From Clostridiales bacterium (lineage in GTDB: Bacteria > Bacillota > Clostridia > Oscillospirales > Oscillospiraceae), in contig SFEG01000003.1 of the NCBI GenBank assembly GCA_004558025.1, positions 82,023 through 146,022 of the forward strand: a stretch of DNA of 64,000 nucleotides, written 5' to 3'. The notes below the pieces were generated by a model. That model did no database searches. It saw nothing but the letters and a program-made list of their open reading frames with translations, and had not been told where the DNA came from. Of this stretch, positions 1 to 8,800 are shown one piece after another. The position numbers and the translations under genes are program-made. Each line of letters begins with the position of its first letter. The first letter of the stretch is position 1.

Positions 1-982
1 ATACCTGAATATCGATCATTCTGCGGCAGTAGTTGCCCATGTCCTTCTCAAGCTCGGGCAGATGCGGCAGCTTGCGGTAAGTGCGCGTGAGCTCGGTCTG
101 GCAGACCTCCTTGCCCCAGTAGAGCTCGGAGTGGCTGTATTTATACTGGCTTCTGCCGTATTTTCCGCTCTTGCGGCGGAGATTTTCAAGGTACTCGACG
201 TCGATCTCGGAGACAACAAAGCAGTCCTCGCACTCATCCGAGGTGAGCACCTCGCCGTTTTCGGCGACCATGCACAGACCGGAGTAGACATTGTCCGTCG
301 TGCTCTCGCCCTTGCCGGGAGCTGCGAGAACGATGCCGCACTTGAGATGCTTCGAGCGGTACCTGACAGATTCGGTAGCCTCGATGGTCGAGGTAACGGT
401 AGCGGGGAAGGATGCAAGAGACGCTATGACAGTTGAACCCGCAAGCGCGTGGCGTGCAGCGGGTGCGTCGATGGCGTCGGCATCCGCGCCAAGCTCGACT
501 GCGACCGAAAGTCCGGGCAGAACGTCGCTCGTGAACAGAAGCTCCGTGTCGAAAAATGCGTCGAACTTGCCGCAGACGGTCTCCTCGCCGCCCTCGTCGT
601 CGGCCGCGGCAAACAGGGTGCCGTCGGTCTCGGAGCGGGGTACAAGACCCAGAAGCTCACCGTCGGATATGACGGCCGCGACGCTGTACAGCGCACCGCC
701 GCGCGGGGCGTAGGGCAGGCCGACGATAACGAGCATGTCGCTTCCGGCGCTGGCTTCGATAACTCTCTCAAGAGCTCTTTCCGCGCCGCGGAGAATGACG
801 CTGTGACCTATGAGGTCATAGCAGGAGCAGCCCGTGAGCGTGAGCTCCGGGAAAACGAGCAGCTTTACGCCCTTTTCGGCCGCTTTTTTCATGCACTCGA
901 TGACCTTGCCGGCGTTATACTCTGCGTCGGCGACCTTTATCATCGGGGATGCGGCAGCAACTTTAATAAATCCGTCTTTCAT
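1..982 (-). CDS. nadE: NAD(+) synthase, N-terminal amidase domain (3' part outside window)
   Basis: About 327 N-terminal residues are visible; the ATP-dependent synthetase half lies beyond base 1. The start ATG is at 980-982. The protein opens with a nitrilase-fold glutaminase domain that in this family feeds ammonia to NAD synthesis. Recognisable family blocks are KLLVFPELTLTG (general base Glu46) and GKGESTTDNVYSG. The other two triad residues are not conserved: the lysine position reads LVPRSE (Arg116) and the nucleophile block, normally close to GVEICEDLW, reads AVELGADAD with Gly165 where the cysteine belongs. The glutaminase is therefore predicted to be inactive, so the enzyme may use free ammonia. 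It could instead be a divergent paralogue. The family is clear; the exact role depends on the unseen C-terminus. Confidence 0.8.
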   Translation of the reverse strand, partial: MKDGFIKVAAASPMIKVADAEYNAGKVIECMKKAAEKGVKLLVFPELTLTGCSCYDLIGHSVILRGAERALERVIEASAGSDMLVIVGLPYAPRGGALYSVAAVISDGELLGLVPRSETDGTLFAAADDEGGEETVCGKFDAFFDTELLFTSDVLPGLSVAVELGADADAIDAPAARHALAGSTVIASLASFPATVTSTIEATESVRYRSKHLKCGIVLAAPGKGESTTDNVYSGLCMVAENGEVLTSDECEDCFVVSEIDVEYLENLRRKSGKYGRSQYKYSHSELYWGKEVCQTELTRTYRKLPHLPELEKDMGNYCRRMIDIQV

Positions 983-991
983 TTTGATCAC

Positions 992-1336
992 TCATTTCTC
1001 TGATTTTTGTATGTCAAATAAAGTTTTGCCATAATAGTGATAGATTATCTGCGACGATGCGTCAAAGCAGTCGGGGGATATGACGATCGTTATTTTGCCT
1101 CCGCTTATGCGGCAGTCCTCAATGCCGTCGATGAGCGGGAGAAGATTGGTCTCAAGCTCCTGTTCAAATTCGTCCAGGTGCTCAGAGTAATACTCCGTCG
1201 TCTGCGGGCAGGTGTACTTATCGCCGAGCGGCGCTTCGCTCGTGAAGCAGAACACCATGAACACGACAAACAGTATAAGAAACAGTACGCAGCCTATGGG
1301 CTTTATCGCTTTTACAAAGCTTTCTCCTGCTGTCAT
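992..1336 (-). CDS. Small membrane-anchored protein of unknown function
   Basis: This 114-residue protein has one hydrophobic segment at about residues 12-32 followed by a roughly 80-residue soluble domain. No family was recognised. Its ATG overlaps the stop of the upstream LTA-synthase-like gene in an ATGA arrangement, so the two are almost certainly translationally coupled. The soluble part has a Cys pair (YTCPQTT and EDCRISGG) but no convincing metal motif. It may be an accessory factor of the sulfatase-family enzyme next door, which is an inference from position only. Confidence 0.6.
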   Translation of the reverse strand: MTAGESFVKAIKPIGCVLFLILFVVFMVFCFTSEAPLGDKYTCPQTTEYYSEHLDEFEQELETNLLPLIDGIEDCRISGGKITIVISPDCFDASSQIIYHYYGKTLFDIQKSEK

Positions 1337-3192
1337 GACGCAGCCTCCGAATATAAAAAGTTTCGTCTCATGTAATACTGAACGTCGTCTATCATCCGCT
1401 TTTGCTCAAGCAGGCTGCCGCTTAGAGAATCGGTGACCTCGCCGTCTGCAAGATAGAAGCCGGAGGTGTTGATGACGGGCAGCGAGATCTCCATGTCGTT
1501 CATGAACTTCATGTAGGCAGTGCCCTCCCAGCCAAGCTGAGAGAACAGCTCGTTCATGAGATAGCAGGGGCTTATGTCCGGCCCCTCACCGACAAAGCTG
1601 CTGCCGCAGATCTCCTTTGCCGCATCGTTTGCCCAGATGAGATAGCGCGTTGTGTAGTAATTTCTGAACCCCTCGGTAGTAGAGCGGTCAAGATTTATGC
1701 CGAGCTCGGAATAAGTCACGCTGTCGTCACCGAGCCAGGGCTTGTGATCGCCGTATACGACCAAAACAACGGGCTCGTCCATAGCCTCGAGCTCATCCTT
1801 GAGCATGCAGAGGTTTTCTATCGTGTTTTTCACCGAACAGAGGTAGTTGTTTATGACATTATAGCTGTATTCGGAAACGCTTCCGCTCCATACGGGATCG
1901 CCCCAGTCGAGCGCCCCTGTGTTGTACGGCCCGTGCCCCTGATAGCTGACATTAAACGAAAAAGCATCCTTACCGGAGGCAACATCGTCCTTGAACAGCC
2001 TGAGCATTTCGGGGAAGAAGTCGTCATCGTATGTAACGGGATAACCGAACTTTTCGTAATACTCCTCGGTGAACAGATAGTTTTCAAAGCCGAGATATGT
2101 GTTTACGTTATATCTGTTATAAAATGTGCGCAAGCATGGGTGACTGCCGCCGGTCGTGTAGCCCTGCTGACGCAGATACCAGACGTAGGAGTTTGTTGCT
2201 CTGCGGTAGTCCTTGAGCTGTGTGTATCCCGTGAGGAAGCAGCGCTCGGTGTCTATCGTACCGCCGCCGAAAACATTCGTCAGTAGGTTTCCCGTGTAGC
2301 TTTCGGCCTCGAGCGCGTGATAATCTGCGTAGATATCATCAACACCCTGCATTCCAACCGTAGTAAGGTCGGAAAACGCCTCGAGCTGCAGGGCGAGGAT
2401 GTTGACCTTCTTGTTCTCGGGAATGTCTGAGTCGGAATAGGCCGACAGCGTGTCCTTTGCAGTCTGCTCGTCGTATTCGTCAGGAGGAGTGTCTATAGCC
2501 GTCACAATACTGTGAATGAACGGGTACACAAAGCCTTTGGAGACGAAAACATCCGTTGCCTCCCAGCGGCTCGCGTGCTCGAAATTCGCAGTCTTTACGC
2601 TGTATGTCGCAGAGTCGGAATAGACAAGCTTCCACAGCGGCCATATGCTCAGAGCAATGACTGCGGCGGTTATTATCCGCACTTTGCCCGTCGTGCGGCC
2701 TCGCACGAAAAAGTACAGAAACAGCGTTCCGACGATAACGCAGGCAAGGCAGAAGGCTATGCGCCTTGTGAGCGTGATGTTATAGTTTGACGATACGCCG
2801 AGCGCCGTATGTATTGCGGTGATATCCGAAAACATGAACGCATCGTCACGGAATTTTAGCTTGAAGTAGTTTCCCACCGAGGCCGTAACGAAAACCACGG
2901 CCGTTACCAGAAATGCCGCCCATGACCTGTTTATAAGGCAGTACAGCAGAAGCTCAAACAGGCATATCGGCAGGAAGTTCAGGAAAAATATCAGCGGATG
3001 ACGGAAGTAATCGAGCAGCAGCTCACGGCCTCCGTCTCCGACACCGAGGAGCAGCGTCAGAAAGCAGAGCCCCACCGCCGATAAGATCAGCATACCGTAA
3101 TTCCACAGATAAAAGCAAAAACGCCGCCGAGGTTCGGCACAAACGGAAATGTCCGTGCCGAACAGGAAATGGCGCTGTTTAGTTTCGGTCAT
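1333..3192 (-). CDS. LTA synthase-like sulfatase-family membrane enzyme
   Basis: This 619-residue protein has about five N-terminal membrane segments (residues about 25-230) and an extracellular alkaline-phosphatase-superfamily domain. Family landmarks are ALQLEAFSD near residue 265, GGGTIDTE with the presumed catalytic threonine, GSHPCLRTFYNR, and VVYGDHKPWLG supplying late metal ligands. Such enzymes transfer phosphoglycerol or related groups from phosphatidylglycerol onto polymers or glycans at the outer membrane face. The substrate, lipoteichoic acid or another glycopolymer, cannot be told from sequence. Length is normal for the family. It shares an overlap with the small membrane gene downstream and lies 9 bases from glyS, on the same strand. 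Confidence 0.85.
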   Translation of the reverse strand: MTETKQRHFLFGTDISVCAEPRRRFCFYLWNYGMLILSAVGLCFLTLLLGVGDGGRELLLDYFRHPLIFFLNFLPICLFELLLYCLINRSWAAFLVTAVVFVTASVGNYFKLKFRDDAFMFSDITAIHTALGVSSNYNITLTRRIAFCLACVIVGTLFLYFFVRGRTTGKVRIITAAVIALSIWPLWKLVYSDSATYSVKTANFEHASRWEATDVFVSKGFVYPFIHSIVTAIDTPPDEYDEQTAKDTLSAYSDSDIPENKKVNILALQLEAFSDLTTVGMQGVDDIYADYHALEAESYTGNLLTNVFGGGTIDTERCFLTGYTQLKDYRRATNSYVWYLRQQGYTTGGSHPCLRTFYNRYNVNTYLGFENYLFTEEYYEKFGYPVTYDDDFFPEMLRLFKDDVASGKDAFSFNVSYQGHGPYNTGALDWGDPVWSGSVSEYSYNVINNYLCSVKNTIENLCMLKDELEAMDEPVVLVVYGDHKPWLGDDSVTYSELGINLDRSTTEGFRNYYTTRYLIWANDAAKEICGSSFVGEGPDISPCYLMNELFSQLGWEGTAYMKFMNDMEISLPVINTSGFYLADGEVTDSLSGSLLEQKRMIDDVQYYMRRNFLYSEAAS

Positions 3193-3201
3193 GCTTCAGC
3201 C

Positions 3202-4626
3202 TCAGAATTTTATTCTCTCGGCGATGTAGTCCTTGACCTCGCTGATGGGGATACGGATCTGCTGCATGCTGTCGCGCTCACGGATGGTGACGCAGTGGTC
3301 GGCCTCATCGGTCTCGGTGCCGACGGTGTTGAAGTCGAAGGTGATGCAGTAGGGGGTGCCGATCTCGTCCTCGCGGCGATAGCGCTTGCCGATGGAGCCA
3401 GTCTCGTCGTAATCGACCATGAACTCCTTGCTCAGCTCATTGTAAAGCTCCATAGCGGGGCCTGTGAGTATCTCCTTTTTGGAAAGCGGCAGTATAGCGC
3501 ACTTGTAGGGAGCGAGAGCCGGGTGCAGGTGCAGAACGGTGCGGATATCGTCGTTGCCCTTCTTATCCTGGCCGACGACCTCCTCGTCGTATGCCTCGCA
3601 CAGGAATGCGAGCGCGACGCGGTCGCAGCCAAGCGAGGGCTCGATGACATAGGGGATATAGTGTTCGTTGGTGTCCTGATCGAAGTAGGTCAGATCCTTG
3701 CCGGAGGCCTCCTGATGACGGCCGAGGTCGTAATCGGTGCGGTCTGCTATGCCCCACAGCTCGCCCCAGTCGGTGAACGGGAAGGCGTATTCAATATCGG
3801 TGGTCGCGCGGGAGTAGAACGCAAGCTCTGCCGGCTCATGATCGCGCAGGCGCAGATTCTCCTCGCTTATGCCGAGCGAGAGCAGCCAGTTTTTGCAGAA
3901 GTCCTTCCAGTAGGCAAACCATTCAAGGTCTGTACCGGGCTTGCAGAAGAACTCGCATTCCATCTGCTCAAACTCGCGAATGCGGAAGATGAAGTTGCCC
4001 GGAGTTATCTCGTTGCGGAAGGCCTTGCCGACCTGGCATACGCCGAACGGCAGCTTTTTGCGCGTCGTGCGCTGGATGTTTGCGAAGTTAACGAAAATGC
4101 CCTGGGCGGTCTCGGGACGCAGATAGCAGGTGGAGCTGGAGTCCTCGGTGACGCCGATGGCGGTCTTGAACATGAGGTTGAATTTGCGGATGGGGGTAAA
4201 GTCGTGCTTGCCGCATACGGGGCAGACGATATCCTCGTGCGAAGCTATGAATTCATCCATCTCATCGAAGCTCATTGCGTCAACGTTGACCTCATGGTGC
4301 TCTTCGCCTATGAGCTTGTCCGCGCGGTGGCGCGCTTTGCAGGCGCGGCAGTCGAGCAGAGGGTCAGAGAAGCTGGAGACGTGACCCGTGGTCACCCATG
4401 TCTGCGGATTCATGATGATCGCGGCGTCGAGGCCGACATTGTAGGGGCTTTCCTGAACAAATTTCTTAAGCCAGGCCTTTTTGACGTTGTTCTTAAACTC
4501 AACGCCCAAAGGGCCGTAGTCCCAGGAATTTGCGAGGCCGCCGTATATCTCGCTTCCGGGATACACATAGCCGCGGTTTTTGCATAGGGCAACGATCTTG
4601 TCCATAGTCTTTTCGCTGTTTTTCAT
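3202..4626 (-). CDS. glyS: Glycyl-tRNA synthetase, dimeric class II type
   Basis: The enzyme charges tRNA-Gly with glycine. It is 474 residues from the ATG at 4624-4626, which is chosen over an in-frame upstream codon because GGAAAGGAC lies just before it. It starts with the family opening KIVALCKNRGYVYPGSEIYGG-like segment, has an N-terminal zinc-type Cys cluster (CRACKAR and CPVCGKHDF), the PETAQGIFVNF class II motif 2 region and the C-terminal anticodon-binding domain with PYCITFDF. This is the single-chain archaeal/eukaryotic-type GlyRS found in many Clostridia. No T-box leader is seen; a good promoter sits 75 bases upstream. Confidence 0.95.
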   Translation of the reverse strand: MKNSEKTMDKIVALCKNRGYVYPGSEIYGGLANSWDYGPLGVEFKNNVKKAWLKKFVQESPYNVGLDAAIIMNPQTWVTTGHVSSFSDPLLDCRACKARHRADKLIGEEHHEVNVDAMSFDEMDEFIASHEDIVCPVCGKHDFTPIRKFNLMFKTAIGVTEDSSSTCYLRPETAQGIFVNFANIQRTTRKKLPFGVCQVGKAFRNEITPGNFIFRIREFEQMECEFFCKPGTDLEWFAYWKDFCKNWLLSLGISEENLRLRDHEPAELAFYSRATTDIEYAFPFTDWGELWGIADRTDYDLGRHQEASGKDLTYFDQDTNEHYIPYVIEPSLGCDRVALAFLCEAYDEEVVGQDKKGNDDIRTVLHLHPALAPYKCAILPLSKKEILTGPAMELYNELSKEFMVDYDETGSIGKRYRREDEIGTPYCITFDFNTVGTETDEADHCVTIRERDSMQQIRIPISEVKDYIAERIKF

Positions 4627-4700
4627 TTTTCCGTCCTTTCCCGCGGCTGGCTGCCGCAGCAAAAATAATATTAATATAATGTAGTTGTCTACAAATCGTA

Positions 4701-4729
4701 ACTATATCATTTACCGTCGTTTTTATCAA
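4701..4729 (-). promoter_or_regulatory. Sigma-A-type promoter for glyS
   Basis: Read on the minus strand, TTGATA (4729-4724) and TATAGT (4706-4701) are separated by 17 bases. It lies about 75 bases upstream of the glyS start. The short leader shows no specifier hairpin or antiterminator bulge typical of a T-box. Confidence 0.65.
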
Positions 4730-4912
4730 TACAGTGTCAAAATATAAACTAAACGAAAACTTTGTGCCTGATATTCCGTCCTGGAATGCAATGCATGAAT
4801 ATTTGTGCAATAACGGACGCTACGAACGCATTTAGGGGTGTAACAGAACATGAATCTGTGCAATTATCACAAATTTAACGAGCGAATTATCAATATTGTG
4901 TTTACAAACGAC

Positions 4913-4942
4913 TTGAATTATGATTAAATAGCATGGTAAAAT
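4913..4942 (+). promoter_or_regulatory. Promoter for the aminotransferase gene
   Basis: TTGAAT and TAAAAT with an 18-base spacer lie 34 bases before the ATG at 4976. Together with the opposite-strand promoter at 4701-4729 this makes the 4627-4975 gap a divergent promoter region; nothing else was seen in it. Confidence 0.6.
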
Positions 4943-4975
4943 GCCTTACAATATCAACAGGAGGAATAATCACAA

Positions 4976-6163
4976 ATGATCAAGTTTTCAAGCAGAATGA
5001 ACCTTCTCAAAGGTTCGGCAATCCGTGAGCTCCTCGCACTGGCCAATAAGCCCGAGGTCCTCTCCTTCGCAGGCGGCATGCCCGCCCCCGAGCTTTTCCC
5101 CGTAGAGAAGATCAAGGCTGCTACCGACGCTGTTCTCGAAGAGCAGGGTAGAGTTGCTCTCCAGTACTCCAGCACCAACGGCTTCGAGCACTTCCGTCAG
5201 CAGATCGCTGACCGCATGGAGGCAAAGCTCAACATCAAGACCAGCGCCGACAATATTCTCGTTACCTCCGGCTCTCAGCAGGGTCTGGATTACTCGGCTC
5301 GCGTTTTCTGCGATAAGGGCGACGTCATCATCATCGAGAGCCCGTCCTACCTAGGCGCACTCAACGCATTCAAGGCCTGCGAGCCCAACTTCGTCGCTAT
5401 CCCCACCGACGGTGACGGCATGATCATGGAAGAGCTTGAAAAGGTTCTTGCCACCACCGAGAACGTCAAGATGATCTACGTCATCCCCGACTTCCAGAAC
5501 CCCTCCGGCCGCACCTGGCCTCTCGAGCGCCGCAAGCAGTTCATGGAGATCGTAAATAAGTACGAGGTTCCCGTTGTTGAGGATAACCCCTACGGCGAGC
5601 TCCGCTTTGAAGGCGAGTACCTGCCCGCACTCAAGAGCATGGACACCAAGGGTCTCGTAGTATTCCTCGGCACCTTCTCCAAGATCCTCGCTCCCGGCTA
5701 CCGTCTCGGCTGGGTCTGCGCTGACGGCGAGATCCTCCAGAAGTACAACTTCCTCGCTCAGGCTGCATCCCTGCAGTCCTCCACCGAGGCTCAGCTCGTT
5801 GTTTCCAAGTTCATCGACATGTATGACCTTGACGAGCACGTCGCTTCCATCAAGGAGTGCTACCGCAAGCGCCGCGACGTTATGATCCAGACCATGGAAA
5901 AGGAATTTCCGCCCGAGGCAAAGTTCACTCACCCCAACGGCGGCCTGTTCACCTGGGTCGAGCTTCCCGAGTACATCAACACCAACGAGATGGCAAAGCA
6001 GTGCCTCGAGCGCAACGTTGCTTACGTTCCCGGCGACGGCTTCTTCCCCGATGCAGGCCACAATAACTGCATCCGCCTGAACTACTCCTGCATGCCCGAA
6101 GAGAAGATCGTAAAGGGCATGACCATCCTCGGCGAAGTCATCAAGGAAAACCTCAAGAAGTAA
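4976..6163 (+). CDS. PLP-dependent aminotransferase (class I, LysN/2-aminoadipate type)
   Basis: This 395-residue fold-type I aminotransferase belongs to the group annotated as 2-aminoadipate or multi-substrate transaminases. Landmarks are SFAGGMPAPELFP near the start, TSGSQQGLD for phosphate binding, DFQNPSGRTWP, VEDNPYGELRF, and GTFSKILAPGYRLGW carrying the PLP lysine. The ATG follows a strong AGGAGG site, and codon use is that of a highly expressed gene. It is monocistronic, framed by its own promoter and a perfect hairpin terminator at 6181. The real amino donor is not predictable; branched-chain, aromatic or aminoadipate substrates are all possible. Confidence 0.9.
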   Translation: MIKFSSRMNLLKGSAIRELLALANKPEVLSFAGGMPAPELFPVEKIKAATDAVLEEQGRVALQYSSTNGFEHFRQQIADRMEAKLNIKTSADNILVTSGSQQGLDYSARVFCDKGDVIIIESPSYLGALNAFKACEPNFVAIPTDGDGMIMEELEKVLATTENVKMIYVIPDFQNPSGRTWPLERRKQFMEIVNKYEVPVVEDNPYGELRFEGEYLPALKSMDTKGLVVFLGTFSKILAPGYRLGWVCADGEILQKYNFLAQAASLQSSTEAQLVVSKFIDMYDLDEHVASIKECYRKRRDVMIQTMEKEFPPEAKFTHPNGGLFTWVELPEYINTNEMAKQCLERNVAYVPGDGFFPDAGHNNCIRLNYSCMPEEKIVKGMTILGEVIKENLKK

Positions 6164-6180
6164 TTTTAGCTTAATATTAA

Positions 6181-6211
6181 AAACTCCTGCTCGTTGAGCA
6201 GGAGTTTTTTT
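6181..6211 (+). terminator. Rho-independent terminator of the aminotransferase gene
   Basis: Perfect 12-bp arms (6181-6192 and 6196-6207) around a GTT loop are followed by a T run. Confidence 0.9.
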
Positions 6212-6345
6212 AAAACCGGGTGAATTGTACTGCCGGGTGCAGCAAAAAAATAAAAAGAAATTAATGCGAAACCCGTGTCTGTTAATGCCGGAGCTCGCAA
6301 GGCTCATGATTTCAGCTCTGCGTTTGATTGGCAATTCGCTGTTAT

Positions 6346-7419
6346 CTAATCCTCGAGAAATTCCGAGTAGCAGTCGAGCGTCAGACAGCCGGAGAGCTCG
6401 GTCAGTATATTCTGAATTTCGGAATTATCATATTCATTGTTCGGAGCGGAGAGCTTTTGCCCTGCCGGAATGTCGTACGAGAGCATCGCGCGCACGGATG
6501 TGCCCTGTCCTTCGCCGCGGCTTTCGATTATGAGCGTTCCGCGGTGCAGCTCGGCTATGCTCTTTGCAACGGAAAGACCGATACCGCTCCCGGTCGGCTT
6601 TGAGAGCTTGTCGCGCTGCTTGTATTTGTCGAACACGGCGGCGAGCTCATCGGACGGTATGCCGCTGCCGTTATCGTCAACGCAGACGATGAGATTTTTA
6701 TCGGTTCTCAGCAGCGAAACGGCGATCCTGCCGCCGCGGCTGCAGCTGCTTATGCTGTTTGAAAGAAGGTTCAGCATCATCTGCGTTATCAGTGAGCGAT
6801 CGGCTATTATGCGCAGATGCTCCTCGGCGTGAAAGGATATGCGGATGTCCTGTTTGCGTGTGAGGATATTCACGGTATCGATCATTTTTCCGAGAATTTC
6901 GGTCATGTCCACCGGCTCGGGGCAGAAGGGGAGAGAGCCCTCTTCAATGCCGGAGAGCGTTCCGAGGTTATCCAGCGCACGCTTTATCCTGTAGTAATTG
7001 CGGTTGAGCGTGCAGACATATTCGCTGAGCTTATCGTTTGCCACGTCCTCTGCAATGACGGATATGCAGGATGCGGAGAATTTGATATTTGACATGCACG
7101 AGCGCAGAGTGTCAAAAACGCTGTCGCTCGGCGCGGGGAGGCGGTCATCGCAGCTTATGACATAGATGCGATAGCCGTTTTTGGAGGTGACCTTCACGGT
7201 GCAGCTCCGGCTGCCGATAAATGCCGATGTGACGAAGCTGTCGGCCTGATTGTTCGCAATGTGCGACGGCATGAGCATGTCAAGCGGCTTGGATGTAAGA
7301 TCAACGCCCGCAAGGCCGATCGCGGCGGGGTTCATATATATTATCTTCCCACGCCGCGACACAACGGCGGCTGTGTCGAACATTGAGATCGCGGCGGATA
7401 TCAGAGCGGAATCCGACAT
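6346..7419 (-). CDS. Sensor histidine kinase-like protein with PAS domain, no phospho-acceptor His
   Basis: This 357-residue soluble protein has an N-terminal PAS-like domain (about residues 10-110), a helical linker and a complete GHKL ATPase domain: N box LLSNSISS, G1 DDNGSGIP, F-box-like region and G2 GSGIGLSVAKS. The dimerisation helix where HE.R.PL is expected reads LRSCMSNIKFSAS, so no histidine is available for autophosphorylation in the usual place. No response regulator is adjacent and no membrane segment is present. This arrangement is common among orphan clostridial kinases. The protein may be an ATP-binding signalling partner rather than a classical kinase. Confidence 0.8.
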   Translation of the reverse strand: MSDSALISAAISMFDTAAVVSRRGKIIYMNPAAIGLAGVDLTSKPLDMLMPSHIANNQADSFVTSAFIGSRSCTVKVTSKNGYRIYVISCDDRLPAPSDSVFDTLRSCMSNIKFSASCISVIAEDVANDKLSEYVCTLNRNYYRIKRALDNLGTLSGIEEGSLPFCPEPVDMTEILGKMIDTVNILTRKQDIRISFHAEEHLRIIADRSLITQMMLNLLSNSISSCSRGGRIAVSLLRTDKNLIVCVDDNGSGIPSDELAAVFDKYKQRDKLSKPTGSGIGLSVAKSIAELHRGTLIIESRGEGQGTSVRAMLSYDIPAGQKLSAPNNEYDNSEIQNILTELSGCLTLDCYSEFLED

Positions 7420-7622
7420 GGAAAGTCACCTCCAAACAATTTTCGCCTCCATTTTATCAAAAACAAGCAAAATATACAATAGCAGCCCTCAAAAAGACGA
7501 TTTTTTATCGGATATTTAGCGGTATCGAAATATTGATTTTTGAGTATAGTATATGATAAACTGGAGTCAAGCAGCAAGTAATGTTTTCCACGCTGAAATT
7601 AACTTAATGGAGGAACATAATA

Positions 7623-8633
7623 ATGATCAAAGTTGCAATCAATGGTTTTGGCCGCATCGGCCGTCTGGCATTCAGAGCCGGCATAGTTGCCGACGATATC
7701 GAGATCGTTGCGATAAACGCGCCCGACAAGACCCCCGCACAGCTGGCGTACACCGTCAAGTATGACTCCGTGCACGGCCGTTTCCAGGGAACCGTTGAGT
7801 ATGACGATAATTCCATCACCGTTAACGGCAAGCGCGTCGCCGTCGTCGGCAACCGCAACCCGGCAGAGCTGCCTTGGGGCGAGATGGGCGTTGAGTACGT
7901 CCTCGAATGCACCGGCGCATTCCTGACCACCGAGAAGGCACAGGCTCACCTCGACGCCGGCGCACAGGTCGTCGTTCTGTCCGGCCCGTCCAAGGACGAT
8001 ACCCCGATGTTCGTCTGCGGCGTAAACCTCGATAAGTACACTCCCGACATAAAGGTCGTCTCAAACGCATCCTGCACCACCAACTGCCTGGCTCCTCTCG
8101 CCAAGGTCATAAACGACAACTTCGGCATCGTCGAGGGCCTCATGACCACTGTTCACGCCGACACCGCAACTCAGGAAGTTGTTGACGGCTTCTCGAAGAA
8201 GAACTGGCGTCTCGGCCGCGGCGTTCACGGCAATATCATCCCCACCAGCACGGGCGCAGCAAAGGCAGTCGGCAAGGTTATCCCCGAGCTCAAGGGCAAG
8301 CTGACCGGTACCTCCATGCGTATCCCCAGCGCCGACGTTTCCATCGTCGACCTGACCTGCCGCCTCGAGAAGGGCGCAAGCTACGATGAGATCTGCGCAG
8401 CCGTCAAGGCAGCAAGCGAGGGCCCGATGAAGGGTGTCATCGAGTACTGCGAGGATGAGGTCGTTTCTTCCGACTTCATCACCGATCCTCACACCAGCAT
8501 CTTCGACGCAAAGGCCGGCCTGGCGCTCAACGATAATTTCGTAAAGCTCATGGCATGGTACGATAACGAGTGGGGCTTCTCCTGCAAGATGCTCGACCTC
8601 ACCCGCCACATCGATAAGGTCCGCAAGGCATAA
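7623..8633 (+). CDS. gap: Glyceraldehyde-3-phosphate dehydrogenase, type I
   Basis: The glycolytic enzyme oxidises glyceraldehyde 3-phosphate to 1,3-bisphosphoglycerate with NAD. The 336-residue protein starts with the Rossmann motif INGFGRIGRLAFR and contains the catalytic SNASCTTNCLAP block with the nucleophilic cysteine, HADTATQ, and the C-terminal WYDNEWGF signature. Length is exactly that of the family. The ATG has a clear ATGGAGGA ribosome site. It stands alone between a divergent histidine kinase and a secreted protein gene. A long hairpin follows the stop. No CggR-type operator could be recognised. Confidence 0.98.
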   Translation: MIKVAINGFGRIGRLAFRAGIVADDIEIVAINAPDKTPAQLAYTVKYDSVHGRFQGTVEYDDNSITVNGKRVAVVGNRNPAELPWGEMGVEYVLECTGAFLTTEKAQAHLDAGAQVVVLSGPSKDDTPMFVCGVNLDKYTPDIKVVSNASCTTNCLAPLAKVINDNFGIVEGLMTTVHADTATQEVVDGFSKKNWRLGRGVHGNIIPTSTGAAKAVGKVIPELKGKLTGTSMRIPSADVSIVDLTCRLEKGASYDEICAAVKAASEGPMKGVIEYCEDEVVSSDFITDPHTSIFDAKAGLALNDNFVKLMAWYDNEWGFSCKMLDLTRHIDKVRKA

Positions 8634-8665
8634 GGACATAATCAGAATTTAATATCCGATCGGTA

Positions 8666-8710
8666 AATGACCTCTTTCTGCTTGAGACTTTCGGGCAGAA
8701 AGAGGTCATT
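8666..8710 (+). other. Strong hairpin after gap without a U tail
   Basis: Perfect 16-bp arms (8666-8681 and 8695-8710) enclose a 13-base loop. No T run follows on either strand, so it may stabilise the gap mRNA 3' end or terminate inefficiently. Confidence 0.6.
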
Positions 8711-8800
8711 ATGCTGTGATTGGTAAGTTTGTGCGCTTGAAACAGAGTGAGAAGGTATGGTATAATCAAAAAACATTAAAAACCGTAAAAGAAGATAGCT

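Noticed and set aside
4627..4975. A glycine T-box leader before glyS
   Set aside because: The promoter leaves a leader of about 70 bases, with no specifier loop, antiterminator bulge or terminator.
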